NCBI GenBank assembly: GCA_026770025.1
Contig: JAMXDE010000039.1
Location: forward strand, 558,001-622,000
Direction: 5' to 3'
DNA: 64,000 nt
DNA from: Craspedostauros australis
Taxonomy: Eukaryota; Bacillariophyta; Bacillariophyceae; Mastogloiales; Achnanthaceae
The position numbers were made by a program, and so were the translations under genes. The notes below the pieces were generated by a model, which did not search any database, had not been told where the DNA came from, and worked only from the letters and a program-made list of their open reading frames with translations. Below, one piece after another: positions 10,412 to 20,918 of the stretch. How positions within the stretch are numbered: position 1 is the stretch's first letter; each line of letters starts with the position of its first letter.

Positions 10412-11813
10412 CTATACTTGCAATCGCTTCGCCTTCTGCAAGTTGACCAGACGAACACCTCGCTTCATGGAGATGTCCTCCAAACTTTCGTGCGTCATGA
10501 GCGCCTTGAAAGTCGCGCGCACGACATTGTAATGATTCCTCGGACCATGCGCCTTGGCGACGACGTTGGTGATGCCCATCAATTTGAGAATCTCACAGCA
10601 AAGAGGATTGCCACGCAGACCGTTGTCGGTGCTGCGCAACTGGACGCGGCAATTGTTCTGCCGTCCGACCAAGTCCCTGGTGATGCCTCGGTTGCGGTAG
10701 CGATCGACGAAGAAGATATTGCGGCGGGCCATACGGCAGGCCAGCTCTACCGCGTCTTCTGGTTCGAACGATTTTCCGACGCCGAAACCGCCGCATCCGG
10801 TGAGGTTGCCACCGATGACGAGCGCACGGAAGCTCTCGATGCGACCGCCTCTCCACATCTTGCGGACGCGGTCGGTGCGGACCACCATCTCGCCCCTGTG
10901 GGAATTATACCCAGTGAATGGATTGATTGGCGTGTCGGGGGCATGAAATGGAACAACTCTGAGTGAGAATAAACGATGACATTGTTTGATCCGAGCATCA
11001 GCTTCGATTGCAGTCATACATTTATTCACCATAGTACTCTTGACATCGCACGGCCGTAGACACCACCAAACTTCTCACGCCACTTCTACAATCAACACAA
11101 CACAACACAACACAACTCATGACGTGACATGACGTCTCAATGGCTGATACGCACCAATCCCCATGCGCCAACCGATTGACCGGAACGCTATTCTCATCAT
11201 CGTTCGTCGCGCCCTTGGCCAACGTCGCCGGATCGACGACGGTATCTTCCAGCTCCAGCTGTTCCACGCGCACCTTCTCGATCATATCGTTGATCTCCTT
11301 CAAGATCTCATCACGATCCTCATGATCCCAGGCGTCCAACGCCAAGGCGCGGCGTTCTCCCACCAAATCCTCCGTGGAACCAACGGGACTCGTGAGGTAA
11401 TCCGCCATCTTGAGCTGCATCTCGAGGTCCATGGGTCCATCGCGCATCTCGCGGCGCGCGTGCCGAATCGCATCGGCCGCGGCGCCGCCGAAGACCTGAT
11501 CGAGCTCGGCGTCGTCGACGTGGGGATCCATGTCGGTGATCTTGAGGTTGGACATGTCGATGTTCGGCACGTTCTTGCTGATGTCGTGCGGATGCTTGGG
11601 GCCTTTGGTCTTTTTCGGTTTGGCATGGATGGGACGGTATTTCTTCGATGCGGGGCGGCGCGGCTTGAACGTGTGCTTCTTGCTGTTGTTGTTGTTGCTG
11701 CTGAATCCTCGTGCGGACATTGCGGTTGGTACGTGAGTGGAGGCAACGAACTTGAGGGCTGTGGATGCATCCACTCTGCGCAGAGCCGCGGATCTCAATG
11801 TGGACATCATCAT
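10412..11813 (-). CDS. MRPS5: Mitochondrial small-subunit ribosomal protein uS5m
   Basis: Two exons on the minus strand: 11813-11155 and 10895-10412, separated by a 259-nt intron (donor TTG|GTGCGT, acceptor TTCCCACAG|GG, phase 2). The spliced protein is 380 residues. Residues 1-50 form a basic, Ser/Ala-rich presequence ending near SARGFSS, as expected for mitochondrial import. Residues 50-215 are an extension without clear homology (Lys/Pro-rich, then acidic helices). The splice joins AHGDW to GEMVVRTDRVRK, recreating the start of the S5 RNA-binding domain. The core continues with FRALVIGGN, GCGGFGVGK, the C-terminal domain and LMGITNVVAKAHGPRN, which are diagnostic of S5. It shares its upstream region with the divergent DPM3 gene. 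Confidence 0.88.
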
Positions 11814-12310
11814 GGTGCTCGAAGTGGTGGTGGGTTGACGCAGATGAAAACGCAGGTGAAATTCCCAACGGCTGGACGTTCTTCTCAACACTTTCACTTC
11901 TGGTCGATTCTGTTTGATGCAGACAGCGCAACTTGGATGCGGAATGCTCCGCGAGATGTTGTCCAAGAGATGATGAGCACCGTGCTGATGATGGGGCTGT
12001 GGATAGTGATGATGATGGAGGTGGTGGAGGCGACAAGCGGCGCTGTGCGAAAGGCATCAAATCCGCGACAACCAACCTTGTCTTTGTCGTCTGTCCTTCG
12101 CCGAGGTCTTGGCAAAATTCAACTTTCGAAAACAACATACGGAAATGTTGGTCTTGATATTTACGTCGAACTTGGAGCAAGTCAGCAACAAACGCTCCGC
12201 GAACCGACACGCAACAACACACAAGAAAACGAAACAGATCTCCGCACAACCACAATCACAGCACTCCAAGCAAACTCACGAGCTGGCAACCACGTACCCA
12301 CCCACCTGCC
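11814..12310. promoter_or_regulatory. Shared divergent promoter region of MRPS5 and DPM3
   Basis: The ATGs of the two head-to-head genes are 497 bp apart. No clear TATA box is seen on either side. The stretch is GA/TG-rich near 12000-12050 and CA-rich just before DPM3. Promoter function is inferred from gene orientation only. Confidence 0.5.
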
Positions 12311-12589
12311 ATGTTGCGATATCAGATATTCCTCAGCTACGGCATCACCTTCCTCAGCATCTGGATGGGACTGATGAGCAAGACTCCGCAAGACGAGTCG
12401 GTCATCTACGATGTGGTCATCGTGTACGCGCCCATCTGGGCCATCCTGGCGTTGGGCATCTACGCGGCAACCTGCGTGCTCATCGGGCTGCTCTCCTTCA
12501 AGGATGTACCTGAGGCGGCTACAGAGCTGGAACAACATGTCAAGGAGGCCAAGAAGGAAATGACGAAACGGGGGATCATTTCCAATTGA
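12311..12589 (+). CDS. DPM3: Dolichol-phosphate mannosyltransferase subunit 3
   Basis: A 92-residue protein, the same length as human DPM3. It has two membrane helices at about residues 5-22 and 38-62 and a cytoplasmic C-terminal coiled-coil helix (EAATELEQHVKEAKKEM). The end, TKRGI, matches the family's A-RRG end. In other eukaryotes the C-terminal helix tethers the catalytic DPM1 subunit to the ER membrane, supplying Dol-P-Man for N-glycosylation, GPI anchors and O-mannosylation. The tandem hairpin plus the (F/S)FxDxxEAAxEL motif make the call firm despite the small size. Single exon; the ATG context GCCATGTTG is good. Confidence 0.88.
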   Translation: MLRYQIFLSYGITFLSIWMGLMSKTPQDESVIYDVVIVYAPIWAILALGIYAATCVLIGLLSFKDVPEAATELEQHVKEAKKEMTKRGIISN

Positions 12590-13188
12590 CGCATTATTCG
12601 AACGACATGAATGCAGGGATTGTGGCGATGCCTCCCAAGTGGAATGAGATCGGCCAATTCTGATCTTCATATTGTGGGGTTACGGGAGTGATGCAATTTA
12701 ATGATAAATTAGAAATTTCGCATGTTCATACACGTCGCATGATTCCAGGATCCACGACTGTGCGAATCAGCATTTTGGTCTATGCTTGTTACAATAGTAT
12801 TTTGCAGGGTTGTTTGGGTGTGGTCAGACGAATCAACTGAAAGATACTTTTCGCCGAAAGAGAGAGCAAGAAAGATCAGAAAGGCCAAGAACGGAAATGA
12901 CCCGTTGCGTTCATCGCAATCACTCCAGCAACCACAGAGAGGCAGCCAACCGACGCTTCCATCGCTCTCTTGCGACGAGAAGGAGTACCCGCGAGAACTT
13001 CAAGAGCATCGTCGGTGCTCTACCCTTCATGTTGCACACGACGGCAGCACAACTCTGCTGTTTGAACCCACCCACAAAACGGATTGAGATCAGATCGAAG
13101 TGCACTCTGGCATTCCGCCCTCTCTCATTCCAACGAAGCCAAGCCAAGTCAAGTCAAGCCAAGTCAAGGCCAGCCAACTGCCGCAATC
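12590..13188. other. Intergenic leader of AAA ATPase gene
   Basis: No gene seen. The last 50 bases before the ATPase start hold short tandem 5-bp units (AAGTC/AAGCC, about 13139-13172), probably in the 5' leader. Confidence 0.5.
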
Positions 13189-15879
13189 ATGCCAGGACCA
13201 GGCGATCTGTTCGCTCAAATCCAGTCCAGACAACAGGACGGAGATGATGGTGATGCCGCGTCCGCGAGCGGCGGCAGCAAGCTCCCCAAGCCTCCTGGCG
13301 CCCTCTTTGCCCAGCTTCAATCTAGAGCTGCTGGCGGATTGAAGCTGCCAAAGCCAAAGGTCGCCGCTCCGAAGAAGGCCGCCGCTGCTGCGGAACCTTC
13401 GATTGAGATCCCGCAAGGACATCGCTTTGCATTTGATGACGCCAAGCAAACGTTCGTGTTCGATTTCACGACGAAGGAACTGGCCAATCCCAAGTTCACC
13501 GAGGATGCGTCAGGCAACGCGGCAACGGATATCCTCGTGCCGTTGGCGCCGTGTGTGTACCGCATGACGGACTACACGCTGGCGAAGAAAGAACCCGTCG
13601 AGCTGCGTCGTTGCGTTCTCAAGCTGGGGGTGCTGCGATGTTTGGCACGCGAGTGTCACCAGCTCAACAACCTGCTGTGGAGCCGATTCCATCCGACATC
13701 CGCGCCGCCAGGAAGCTTGCCGCTGTGGCAGGATGGCGACGATGCGCCAGCCACGTCGCCGAAGATCGGCAAGATGGAAGAAGACGAGCTGGGCAAGGCG
13801 CGGTTCATGGAGCTGCTATCCAACTGCGGCGTGTACCAGAAGGTGTCGGAGCTCATCTTGGAGCGCACGGGTCAGGTCGAGCAGAGCGTGCAGGACGTCA
13901 CATCCGGCAAGGTCAAGCCTGACAAGGACAACAAGAACCCGTACCGCATCCCGCAGGTGCAGGTGGACCAGCTGGAAGACTTCCTCGCAGAGTTGGAGAA
14001 GCGCGTGCCTGAATTGCAGAAGGCGCGCGATGAGATTGAGAATACCCAGAGCGTCAGCTTCTACCCAGGTCTCGGAGAACTGTTCTGTCCCGGATCCAAG
14101 CTGCTCTGCTACCCGGATGGCATGGAGGGCAGTCCGCTGGGTTGCTCCTGCGTGCAGTCGTGGTACGTCGAGGAGCTCAACAAGGCCACGAACAAAATGA
14201 AACGCCGCTTCGTCCTCGTGGTGGAGTTCATCGTGTCCGTTGGCGACGAGCTGGTCTTCGTGGCCGCGTCCGACGTGTATCCTGAATTCCACGATCCCAC
14301 CCGGAACGTCCCGCTCAAGGATCTTAGCCACCGCAAACTCATGGAGACCAACCCCGAAGACGTGGCGCTGCTGCGACGCTTGCAGCAACGCGGGGAGTTC
14401 TACGCATCCGTGTCCACGCACAATCACTACCTTGAGTACTACCCGCAATCCTTCTTCCCCATCATCGGAGGCGGATGGAGCAACAACGCCGTGCGTCCCT
14501 TGTCGAAGGGTGGCCGCGTTATGGTGGATGTCAAGCGTGGTATTTTGGAGGGGCACATGCCCGTCCGAGGCACTTCCGATGGCATGTCCGACACCGTCAA
14601 GGAGGCCATCAAGCTCTTCGAGCAGTCCAAGAGAACTGGCGTGGCGGTGCCGTTCCGCACCTGCATCCTTCCAGGCTTTGAATCCAACACCAAGAAGAGC
14701 AAGAAGGCGCTGCTGGCAAACGGCGAGGCAGGCGATTCGGACCGACCGCAGCTGTGGCAATCGTGGCCGATGCTGACTGGATTTTCATTCACAGCCCGTG
14801 TGTGGGGCAAGCTGCTTTTGGGCATGCCCAAGACAACAGCTACCGCGCCATTGCCTGCTGTGATGTCCAGCCCGGTGACGTCGCCATCGGGAAGAAACAG
14901 CCCGCGCAGGCGTTCCATCGTCCGCATGGGCGTTGAGGTCGGCGCGCTTGGCGGAGAAGGCAGCTGCGGCAACTGCGGGTACATCAGCTTCCAGGAGCAA
15001 GCCTTCGACCAGCTGGTGCTGGCAGAAGACAAGAAGGAACTCATCCGCGCCGTTGCCAGAAACGCCGGAAACAATGCAGGCAGCTTTGAGAGTGCATTCG
15101 GCGGGGACGGTGCTGACTATGATGACGATGAGGACAGCGACGATGACGATGACGTTGGCATTGACGTCGTGGCCAACAAGGGCGGCGCCTCCATCTTCCT
15201 CCTCCACGGACCACCGGGTTGTGGAAAGACCCTCACCGCGGAGGCTATTGCAGAGCTTCTGAAGAAGCCGCTATACATCGTAACGGCGGGCGATCTCGGT
15301 ATCACGGCAGCCGAAGTGGAAAAGAACCTCGGCTCCGTCCTGGAGCTGTGCCAGACATGGGATGCGCTGGTGCTGATCGACGAGGCTGACATCTTCCTGG
15401 AAGCACGCAGCAGCAGCGAGATTCAACGCAACGCCCTCGTGTGCGTCATGCTCCGACTTTTGGAGTACTACACCGGGTGTCTCTTTTTGAGCTCCAACCG
15501 TGCGGCTGGCAGCATCGATGCAGCGATTGCATCGCGTATCACTGTCATGCTGGGATACCCTCCCCTCGACGAAGCAGGGCGCACCAAGGTGTGGAAGAAC
15601 CTTGTGGAATTGGTGCCCGCGCAACCCATCGATCCAACCACAGGAGAAGTCGTGGCAAAGATCGCCAAGAACCCTCGCAAGGCGTCCAAGTACCGCGTGA
15701 ACTTTACGGAGTCCGATTACACCGGCCTTGCCAACGGATACAAGCTCAATGGCCGGCAAATCAAGAATTCCATCGTTCTCGCAAGGGCGCTGGCTCGCGA
15801 ACGAGGCTCTCCGCTGTCGCTTGAGATCTTGAGACGTGCCGTCACTGCTGTTGCTGGCGAGGAGGCCTCCGCTCCTTGA
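13189..15879 (+). CDS. Large AAA ATPase with N-terminal WH2-like repeats
   Basis: An 896-residue protein. I use the ATG at 13189 (MPGPGDLFAQIQSR) because the open frame upstream is the low-complexity repeat leader. The AAA domain lies at about residues 655-830: Walker A GPPGCGKT near 674, Walker B LVLIDEAD near 727, sensor-1 SSNR near 768, and the arginine region SRITVMLGYPPL. Before it, residues 90-640 match the N-terminal region of the fungal and stramenopile AAA family annotated with DUF7025 (GFSFTARVWGKLL, then the FQEQAFDQLVL and DKKELIRAV lead-in to the ATPase). A very acidic insert (residues 640-655) precedes the P-loop. Residues 5-60 carry two similar units, DLFAQIQSR...LPKP and ALFAQLQSR...LPKPK, that resemble actin-binding WH2 motifs. 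The substrate is unknown. Confidence 0.85.
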   Translation: MPGPGDLFAQIQSRQQDGDDGDAASASGGSKLPKPPGALFAQLQSRAAGGLKLPKPKVAAPKKAAAAAEPSIEIPQGHRFAFDDAKQTFVFDFTTKELANPKFTEDASGNAATDILVPLAPCVYRMTDYTLAKKEPVELRRCVLKLGVLRCLARECHQLNNLLWSRFHPTSAPPGSLPLWQDGDDAPATSPKIGKMEEDELGKARFMELLSNCGVYQKVSELILERTGQVEQSVQDVTSGKVKPDKDNKNPYRIPQVQVDQLEDFLAELEKRVPELQKARDEIENTQSVSFYPGLGELFCPGSKLLCYPDGMEGSPLGCSCVQSWYVEELNKATNKMKRRFVLVVEFIVSVGDELVFVAASDVYPEFHDPTRNVPLKDLSHRKLMETNPEDVALLRRLQQRGEFYASVSTHNHYLEYYPQSFFPIIGGGWSNNAVRPLSKGGRVMVDVKRGILEGHMPVRGTSDGMSDTVKEAIKLFEQSKRTGVAVPFRTCILPGFESNTKKSKKALLANGEAGDSDRPQLWQSWPMLTGFSFTARVWGKLLLGMPKTTATAPLPAVMSSPVTSPSGRNSPRRRSIVRMGVEVGALGGEGSCGNCGYISFQEQAFDQLVLAEDKKELIRAVARNAGNNAGSFESAFGGDGADYDDDEDSDDDDDVGIDVVANKGGASIFLLHGPPGCGKTLTAEAIAELLKKPLYIVTAGDLGITAAEVEKNLGSVLELCQTWDALVLIDEADIFLEARSSSEIQRNALVCVMLRLLEYYTGCLFLSSNRAAGSIDAAIASRITVMLGYPPLDEAGRTKVWKNLVELVPAQPIDPTTGEVVAKIAKNPRKASKYRVNFTESDYTGLANGYKLNGRQIKNSIVLARALARERGSPLSLEILRRAVTAVAGEEASAP

Positions 15880-16498
15880 GTATTGGCACGTCGTACTGGC
15901 GATGACACAAATGCACAGTTGGCAAGAGTAATCATACAACGCCCGATGGAGGGTGGTAGAGGAGCTCGTAAAAGTACGACGAGTAGGATAGTGCGAGTTT
16001 GATACCGTTTGGTACAATACGGTCGCTTTGACATGAAGCAGAGTGTTCGTCCGGAATGAGTGACGCAGAATCAATCGTTTGAGATGAAGTTACGTATGAT
16101 GCCATTGCATCACCATCTATGCCATGATTTAAATGATCAGTGCGTGCGGACTCGTGCGAGCTAGTACTGTTGCCAATGCCATTGCCGATGTGATGAGAGT
16201 TCATCACACGGACACCCGTTGCCATGCGGCAATGAATTGGCAATTTCGAGACTGCACGGCGCGCCTACAAACCCGTTGCCATTGTTGTCGTTCCACCAAG
16301 TGGATTGTTGCGACGCAATTCATGTGGACTGGCCATTCGTATCTCTTGAAACCGTAGCGCTCGTAGATCTACCAGGCTTCCAAAGCCGGTAGGTTTACCA
16401 ACAGCGCATGTTCCAATACGGATGGTCCCAATGGTTGCGTGTATCCGGTGTTCTCAAATGCACGCTGTTGGATATCTGACTGCAAGTGTCTTCCCGAA
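15880..16498. other. Convergent intergenic region, nothing recognised
   Basis: Lies between the 3' ends of the AAA ATPase and the GPCR-like gene. No coding frame, RNA or repeat of note. Confidence 0.5.
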
Positions 16499-18328
16499 CT
16501 ACCGTTCATCATCTGCCTTCACATGTTCTCCGTATTCGTGATCATCCCCACTCTCTTGCTCATTCGTGCCTTCTGCACACTCAGCATCATCCGGTACAGC
16601 ATCATTCGCTACAGCAGCTGCAACCGCACCATCCCCCGCGACGCACTCGTCCATCTCGCCGGCATCCAGAATCTCCTCATTGTCTTCCGTGGGCTTCTCC
16701 GACACTTCATCCTCCAGCGATCCTTCGCGAGACATGCCGATGGTCTTCGTTTGCTGCTCGACAGTCATCGACAATTCGCTCGATTCAAACATTTCATCCG
16801 GCATATTGGGTATGAAATGCAGGATGCTGCCACGCACGCTTTCGCGTTGCCTACGTGTTGTCTGCGGCGCCGTGAGGGGACTTCGGACGGCAGTATCTGC
16901 GGATCGTCGCAAGAAGGACGCCCTCGACGATTGCGTGCCGGACGATGATCTGTGGCCTGCATAAGATTGGGAAGACCATCGCATGCCGCTGCTGCTCCCG
17001 CTGCTTCTACCGCTTTGCCGGCCGATCATGGTGTTGTTGTCATCTCTGTGATTGCTGGTGCTCTCACTCCTTTCATGGTTGCTCTTCTCCGCAATCATGA
17101 TGCGCACACTGGAACAGTCCGAAACATGCCCGTAACTGCTGGCTGTGGAGATGGAATCCCTCGGAGACAAATTGCTCAACGAACATCGCAGAAGGTACCA
17201 CCAGGCCTCGCCCGGATACTCCAACTTCCACTCCTGATACTTGGGTGCAATGAAGACCACGAAATTGAACATGCCCTGCAAGGGGAAGAAGAGAAAGGGC
17301 ATGAGTATGGGGATGAATCGAGATGGTTCGCCGCGGCGGTCGTCGGTCTCAACGGCGTTGGCCAATATTTGGTGGAATAGTGGCCAGAACCACGTATTGA
17401 GATACGCTCTGCGGGGGTGTTATAGGTGACCATTGGATCACGGTGAAGTTGAGTAAAGCAAGACAAAGTGAGAGTGATGTTGTAATCAAAGTGCATGCTT
17501 CAATACAATGATTCAGAGACAGCGCAGCAACACATCCATCCATCCATCCATCCATCCATCGATGCACGCTGTTGCATACTCCACTTACAATGCATACCGC
17601 GTGCACTGCCACGAGACATTGCGCAGATAGTCGTCATGCCGAGAACTCGTGGTGTTGGACAGCGACCGTTGCTTCGTGCGATCGAGACAGCCCTTGACGG
17701 TGCGGTACAGTAACCACGTGCAGACGAAGCCGACGATGCTGACGATATTGACGACCAAGGCCTGCAGGACGGCGAGGATGTTGCTATCGCCGCGGATGCA
17801 TGCGACATCGTCCTTCTGATGGCAGTCGCGGGGATACGCCACCATGAGGCACAGGCCCGACGTGTAGTCCGGATTGAAGGCGTCGCCAATGATGCCGTAA
17901 AGCGGGAGGGGCACGCAGAGCACGATCGCCATGAGATGCACCATGGGTTCGATGCATTTGGAGAGCTGGACGTCCGTGTACTGATATCGGATCTGCAGCA
18001 CGAAGTTGATGGAGAGGAAGGCGTTGTAGATGGCCACCATGGCCCACAGGACGTTGAGGACGAAGCCGACGCCGGAGCATGACGCGTCGTTGCCGATGGC
18101 GTAGGGGCTGCCCGTCTTGTCCTGCGGAACCAGGAGAAGATGGATGGTGTTGGACGCGCTCAAAAGGACGTCGGCCACCGAGAGCATGACCAACGTGCGG
18201 TGGTAGACCTTCGTCATGTCGCGTCGTGCCAGGATGATGATCATCGTGGAGCCGCAGATCGATAGCAGACTGGAGAGGATGAAAGCCACCAGCAGGGCGA
18301 TGTACTGTGCATCGTTCAGATCTCCCAT
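16499..18328 (-). CDS. Seven-helix GPCR-like receptor
   Basis: Two exons on the minus strand: 18328-17589 and 17408-16499, with a 180-nt intron (donor GCATT|GTAAGT, acceptor CCCGCAG, phase 2). The spliced protein is 549 residues. Exon 1 encodes helices 1-5 (about residues 9-34, 45-67, 85-112, 127-148, 184-209); the splice adds helix 6 (AYLNTWFWPLFHQILA) and helix 7 (FLFFPLQGMFNFVVFIAPKY). The PLQGxFNFxVF-type helix 7 and the overall pattern are those of the cAMP-receptor-like/Git3-like GPCR families common in diatoms and amoebae. Cys84 and Cys160 could form the extracellular disulfide. A tail of about 230 residues, Ser/Arg-rich then acidic, would be cytoplasmic and offers many phosphorylation sites. 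Ligand and G protein unknown. The second exon alone would lack helix 6. Confidence 0.85.
17533..17560 (+). repeat. (CATC)7 microsatellite in GPCR intron
   Basis: Seven perfect CATC units inside the 180-nt intron of the receptor gene, about 30 nt from the donor. Length variation here would not alter the protein. Confidence 0.9.
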
Positions 18329-19630
18329 GGTGTCTGCCTCTGCCTCTATGTCTCTATCTCTCTGTCTCCGTCTCTGCCATTTGCCTCAGTGTCTCCAAGT
18401 GGCTGAAAGAGCCACTCTCCAGAGAGGATTGCGAATTGGTGTTGTGATTGTATTGCTATAGTACGATCTAGGAGTCGATGGTAGGCTCGGCGGATGCAGT
18501 GGGAGCAGTGAAGTGATACGAAGTGTATGGTGGGATGGAGGGAAGAACTGATAGTCTCCGGTATCCTACCATGCGATCTTTTATCGTGCGAGGATGGTCT
18601 GGTGCCACTTGCCTACTACTACTCATGCGATCTATGGTACCAATGCGAGTATGGTAGCTCGTGCAGAGCAGTAATACGATTGTCGGAGCCGGCGCGGTTG
18701 TGCAACAGCAACAAACAAGTGAGCAATAACAGACTCAACCCCGTGGGCGCCACCGAAGATGGCGGCGAAGTCAGCGGCGATGCCTGTCCCGCAGTGGTGG
18801 CGGTTGTTGTTTTCTTTGTTTTGGCTGCGTCTCGAGCTGCTCTCGTGTGTTCTTTGGGGTGATCTGGGGCAGGTGGTGAAAATGCTTGGCGCAGTTCTTC
18901 TCTCCCTCTCTCATGCACAACGACGAGTACACATCATGCGAGCGACAAAATCACGGATTTCTGTGTCCTTCTCGTTTCGTGTTGGGCAGACGACAACGCT
19001 GTTTCCTGTTTGTGCCCAAAATGCGACATGAGTCCCGCATGCCAAGTGTTTGCTTGCGGCTTTTCTGAACGAATGCCATGTGCGATACATTAATCCGTCC
19101 TTTTTATCATGTACGACTATGTTGTGGCTGCTTGCAGCTATTCCAGTACCGGTCGGACAGAAAGGGACACTAAACAGCACGCCAGCTGCGATGCCTCAAG
19201 TGACGGTCTCTGTTCACCCCAACGGTATACGTCTGTCCGAAAGTAGTTGTATGGGTGTGTAGTAACCCACCCATTTGGCCGATTGTTGCGGACAAGACAA
19301 ACAAGTCAGCGATCGCGGCAATTAGTCGAAGGAGTCAATGTTGAAAGCCAAAAACCTCAACAACAAACGTATCTTTTGGGTTTGGCACAATGTGGATTTT
19401 TGCGCGTGAAATTGTGTTCGGTTTCGAACGTGAAAGCTTGTGAAGCGAGAAGGCGGATGCATCGGATGGAGAAACAAGAGGAAGAGCCAAGGGAAGGACT
19501 GTGACAAGGAGGAAAACATCTGCGATCGACCAACCAACACACACAAAGCAAGCCAAGGCAAGCAAGAACAGCCCGCAGCAGTAGCAGCAACAGCAGCAAC
19601 AACAGCACCGATACCCTCGCAAAAGCGACC
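18329..19630. other. Divergent intergenic region, GPCR to plastid protein
   Basis: 1.3 kb between divergent starts. TCTCTGTCTC-type pyrimidine repeats lie at about 18340-18400, in the leader of the GPCR gene. A CA/AG-rich leader with CAGCAGCAACAGCAGCAACAACAGC lies just before 19631. No gene recognised. Confidence 0.5.
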
Positions 19631-20918
19631 ATGAAGATCGTTGGAACCAACTCCCTGTTGTGCGTGAGCGTGCTGACAGTTCTCGCATCGCAGCACCATG
19701 TCTCCGCCTTCCAATCGGCTCCGATCCGTCGCAGCGGAGGCGTGAACATGGCGAACTCAGCCAAGATCCAGCACCAGCAGATGGCCTCCATCATGACTCC
19801 CACCCACGCCAACCGCAACGTGGCGATGGCCATGAGCGAGGACGCCGATTCCATGCAGCAGAAGATGGAGGACCGCAAGATCCGCCTCATGGTCGGATAC
19901 CTGACCATCGTGTTCTTCAACTTCGTCTCGTTGATCGCCACGACTGCTGCCGCAGGCGAAGCCGTGCCCACGGTCGCCTTCATGGGATACTTCGCGTCGG
20001 GACCCATCCTGTACTCGGCGTTGGCCTACATCATGAGCCGCGCGGCCCGCTTCAATCGGTTGTCCAGTCCCACCTACAAGCGACTCAACCTCATGCTGGG
20101 ACAGGCCGGCGTTGTCAATCTCATCATGTGCAGCCTCCTGGACAAAACACCCAAGTTCATGCTCATCACGTCCGTGCTCACCATCATCAACAGCATCAAG
20201 GGCGCGTCGTACGGTGTGCAGGGTTGGAACAAGAAATGCGGCACCACGGCGGACATCTTCAGCGAGACCTTCGACCTGTTCAAGTCGGATCTCCTCGGCT
20301 TCTTCCAGGTCAAGAACCCGGTCGCCGCCGTCTACACCGTCGCGGCTTCCTTCATGGTCGTCCTCAAGACCGCCAAGCTTGTGGAGGTCTTCCAGTACGC
20401 GTCGCCGTCCTTCGATGCCTTCATGGTGGCGACGCGTCTGTCGCGGTACGCCCGGCTGGCCTGCATGAGCGGGGTTCTCATCACCTTGAAGGATGCCGCC
20501 AACCGCGATCGATTGAAGGGAAACACATTCATTCAATTGAATGCCGTCATGTCTTTGGCGTTCGGCACTATGGGAGGTGAGTCATTTCGTGTTGTCTGTT
20601 GTTGCGAGCGTCGCTGTTGATATCTTCTGTTGGGCCATTTGAGTGCTGTTTGGAAGTTGACGGATGATGTGATGTGTTTGTGCTTGTGTAGTCGTACTGT
20701 ACCAGCTAATGTTGTCTCACAGCGTGTGCTGGCTTCGTTCCTCGAACTCTCTCCTGGTTGACATCATCCATTGACATCATCCATTGGCACTCTCCTCATG
20801 CGCAGCCTACCTGTGCACTGGTGGTGTCAAGGCCAACGGGCTTCTTGCCTGGTTCTTCTCCATCTTCATGGGAGGGTCTAGCCTGCATTCTTGGCTCAGC
20901 AAGCGAACGTCCGAGTAA
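19631..20918 (+). CDS. Plastid-targeted multi-helix membrane protein, unknown function
   Basis: Two exons, 19631-20576 and 20806-20918, with a 229-nt intron (donor GGGAG|GTGAGT, acceptor ATGCGCAG, phase 1). The spliced protein is 352 residues. Residues 1-26 are a signal peptide ending VSA, followed by F27 and a Ser/Arg/Asn-rich transit region: the bipartite ASAFAP-type signal used for import into secondary plastids. The mature part has about six to seven hydrophobic helices (for example YLTIVFFNFVSLIATTAAAG, AVPTVAFMGYFASGPILYSAL, ASFMVVLKTAKL, and LLAWFFSIFMGGSSL in exon 2). Without splicing the frame ends in an unrelated Cys-rich tail. I recognise no family; a thylakoid or envelope membrane protein is plausible. 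Confidence 0.8.

Noticed and set aside
11163-12374. 403-codon plus-strand frame
   Set aside because: Antisense to uS5m exon 1, then runs through the divergent promoter into DPM3 in another frame; no domain.
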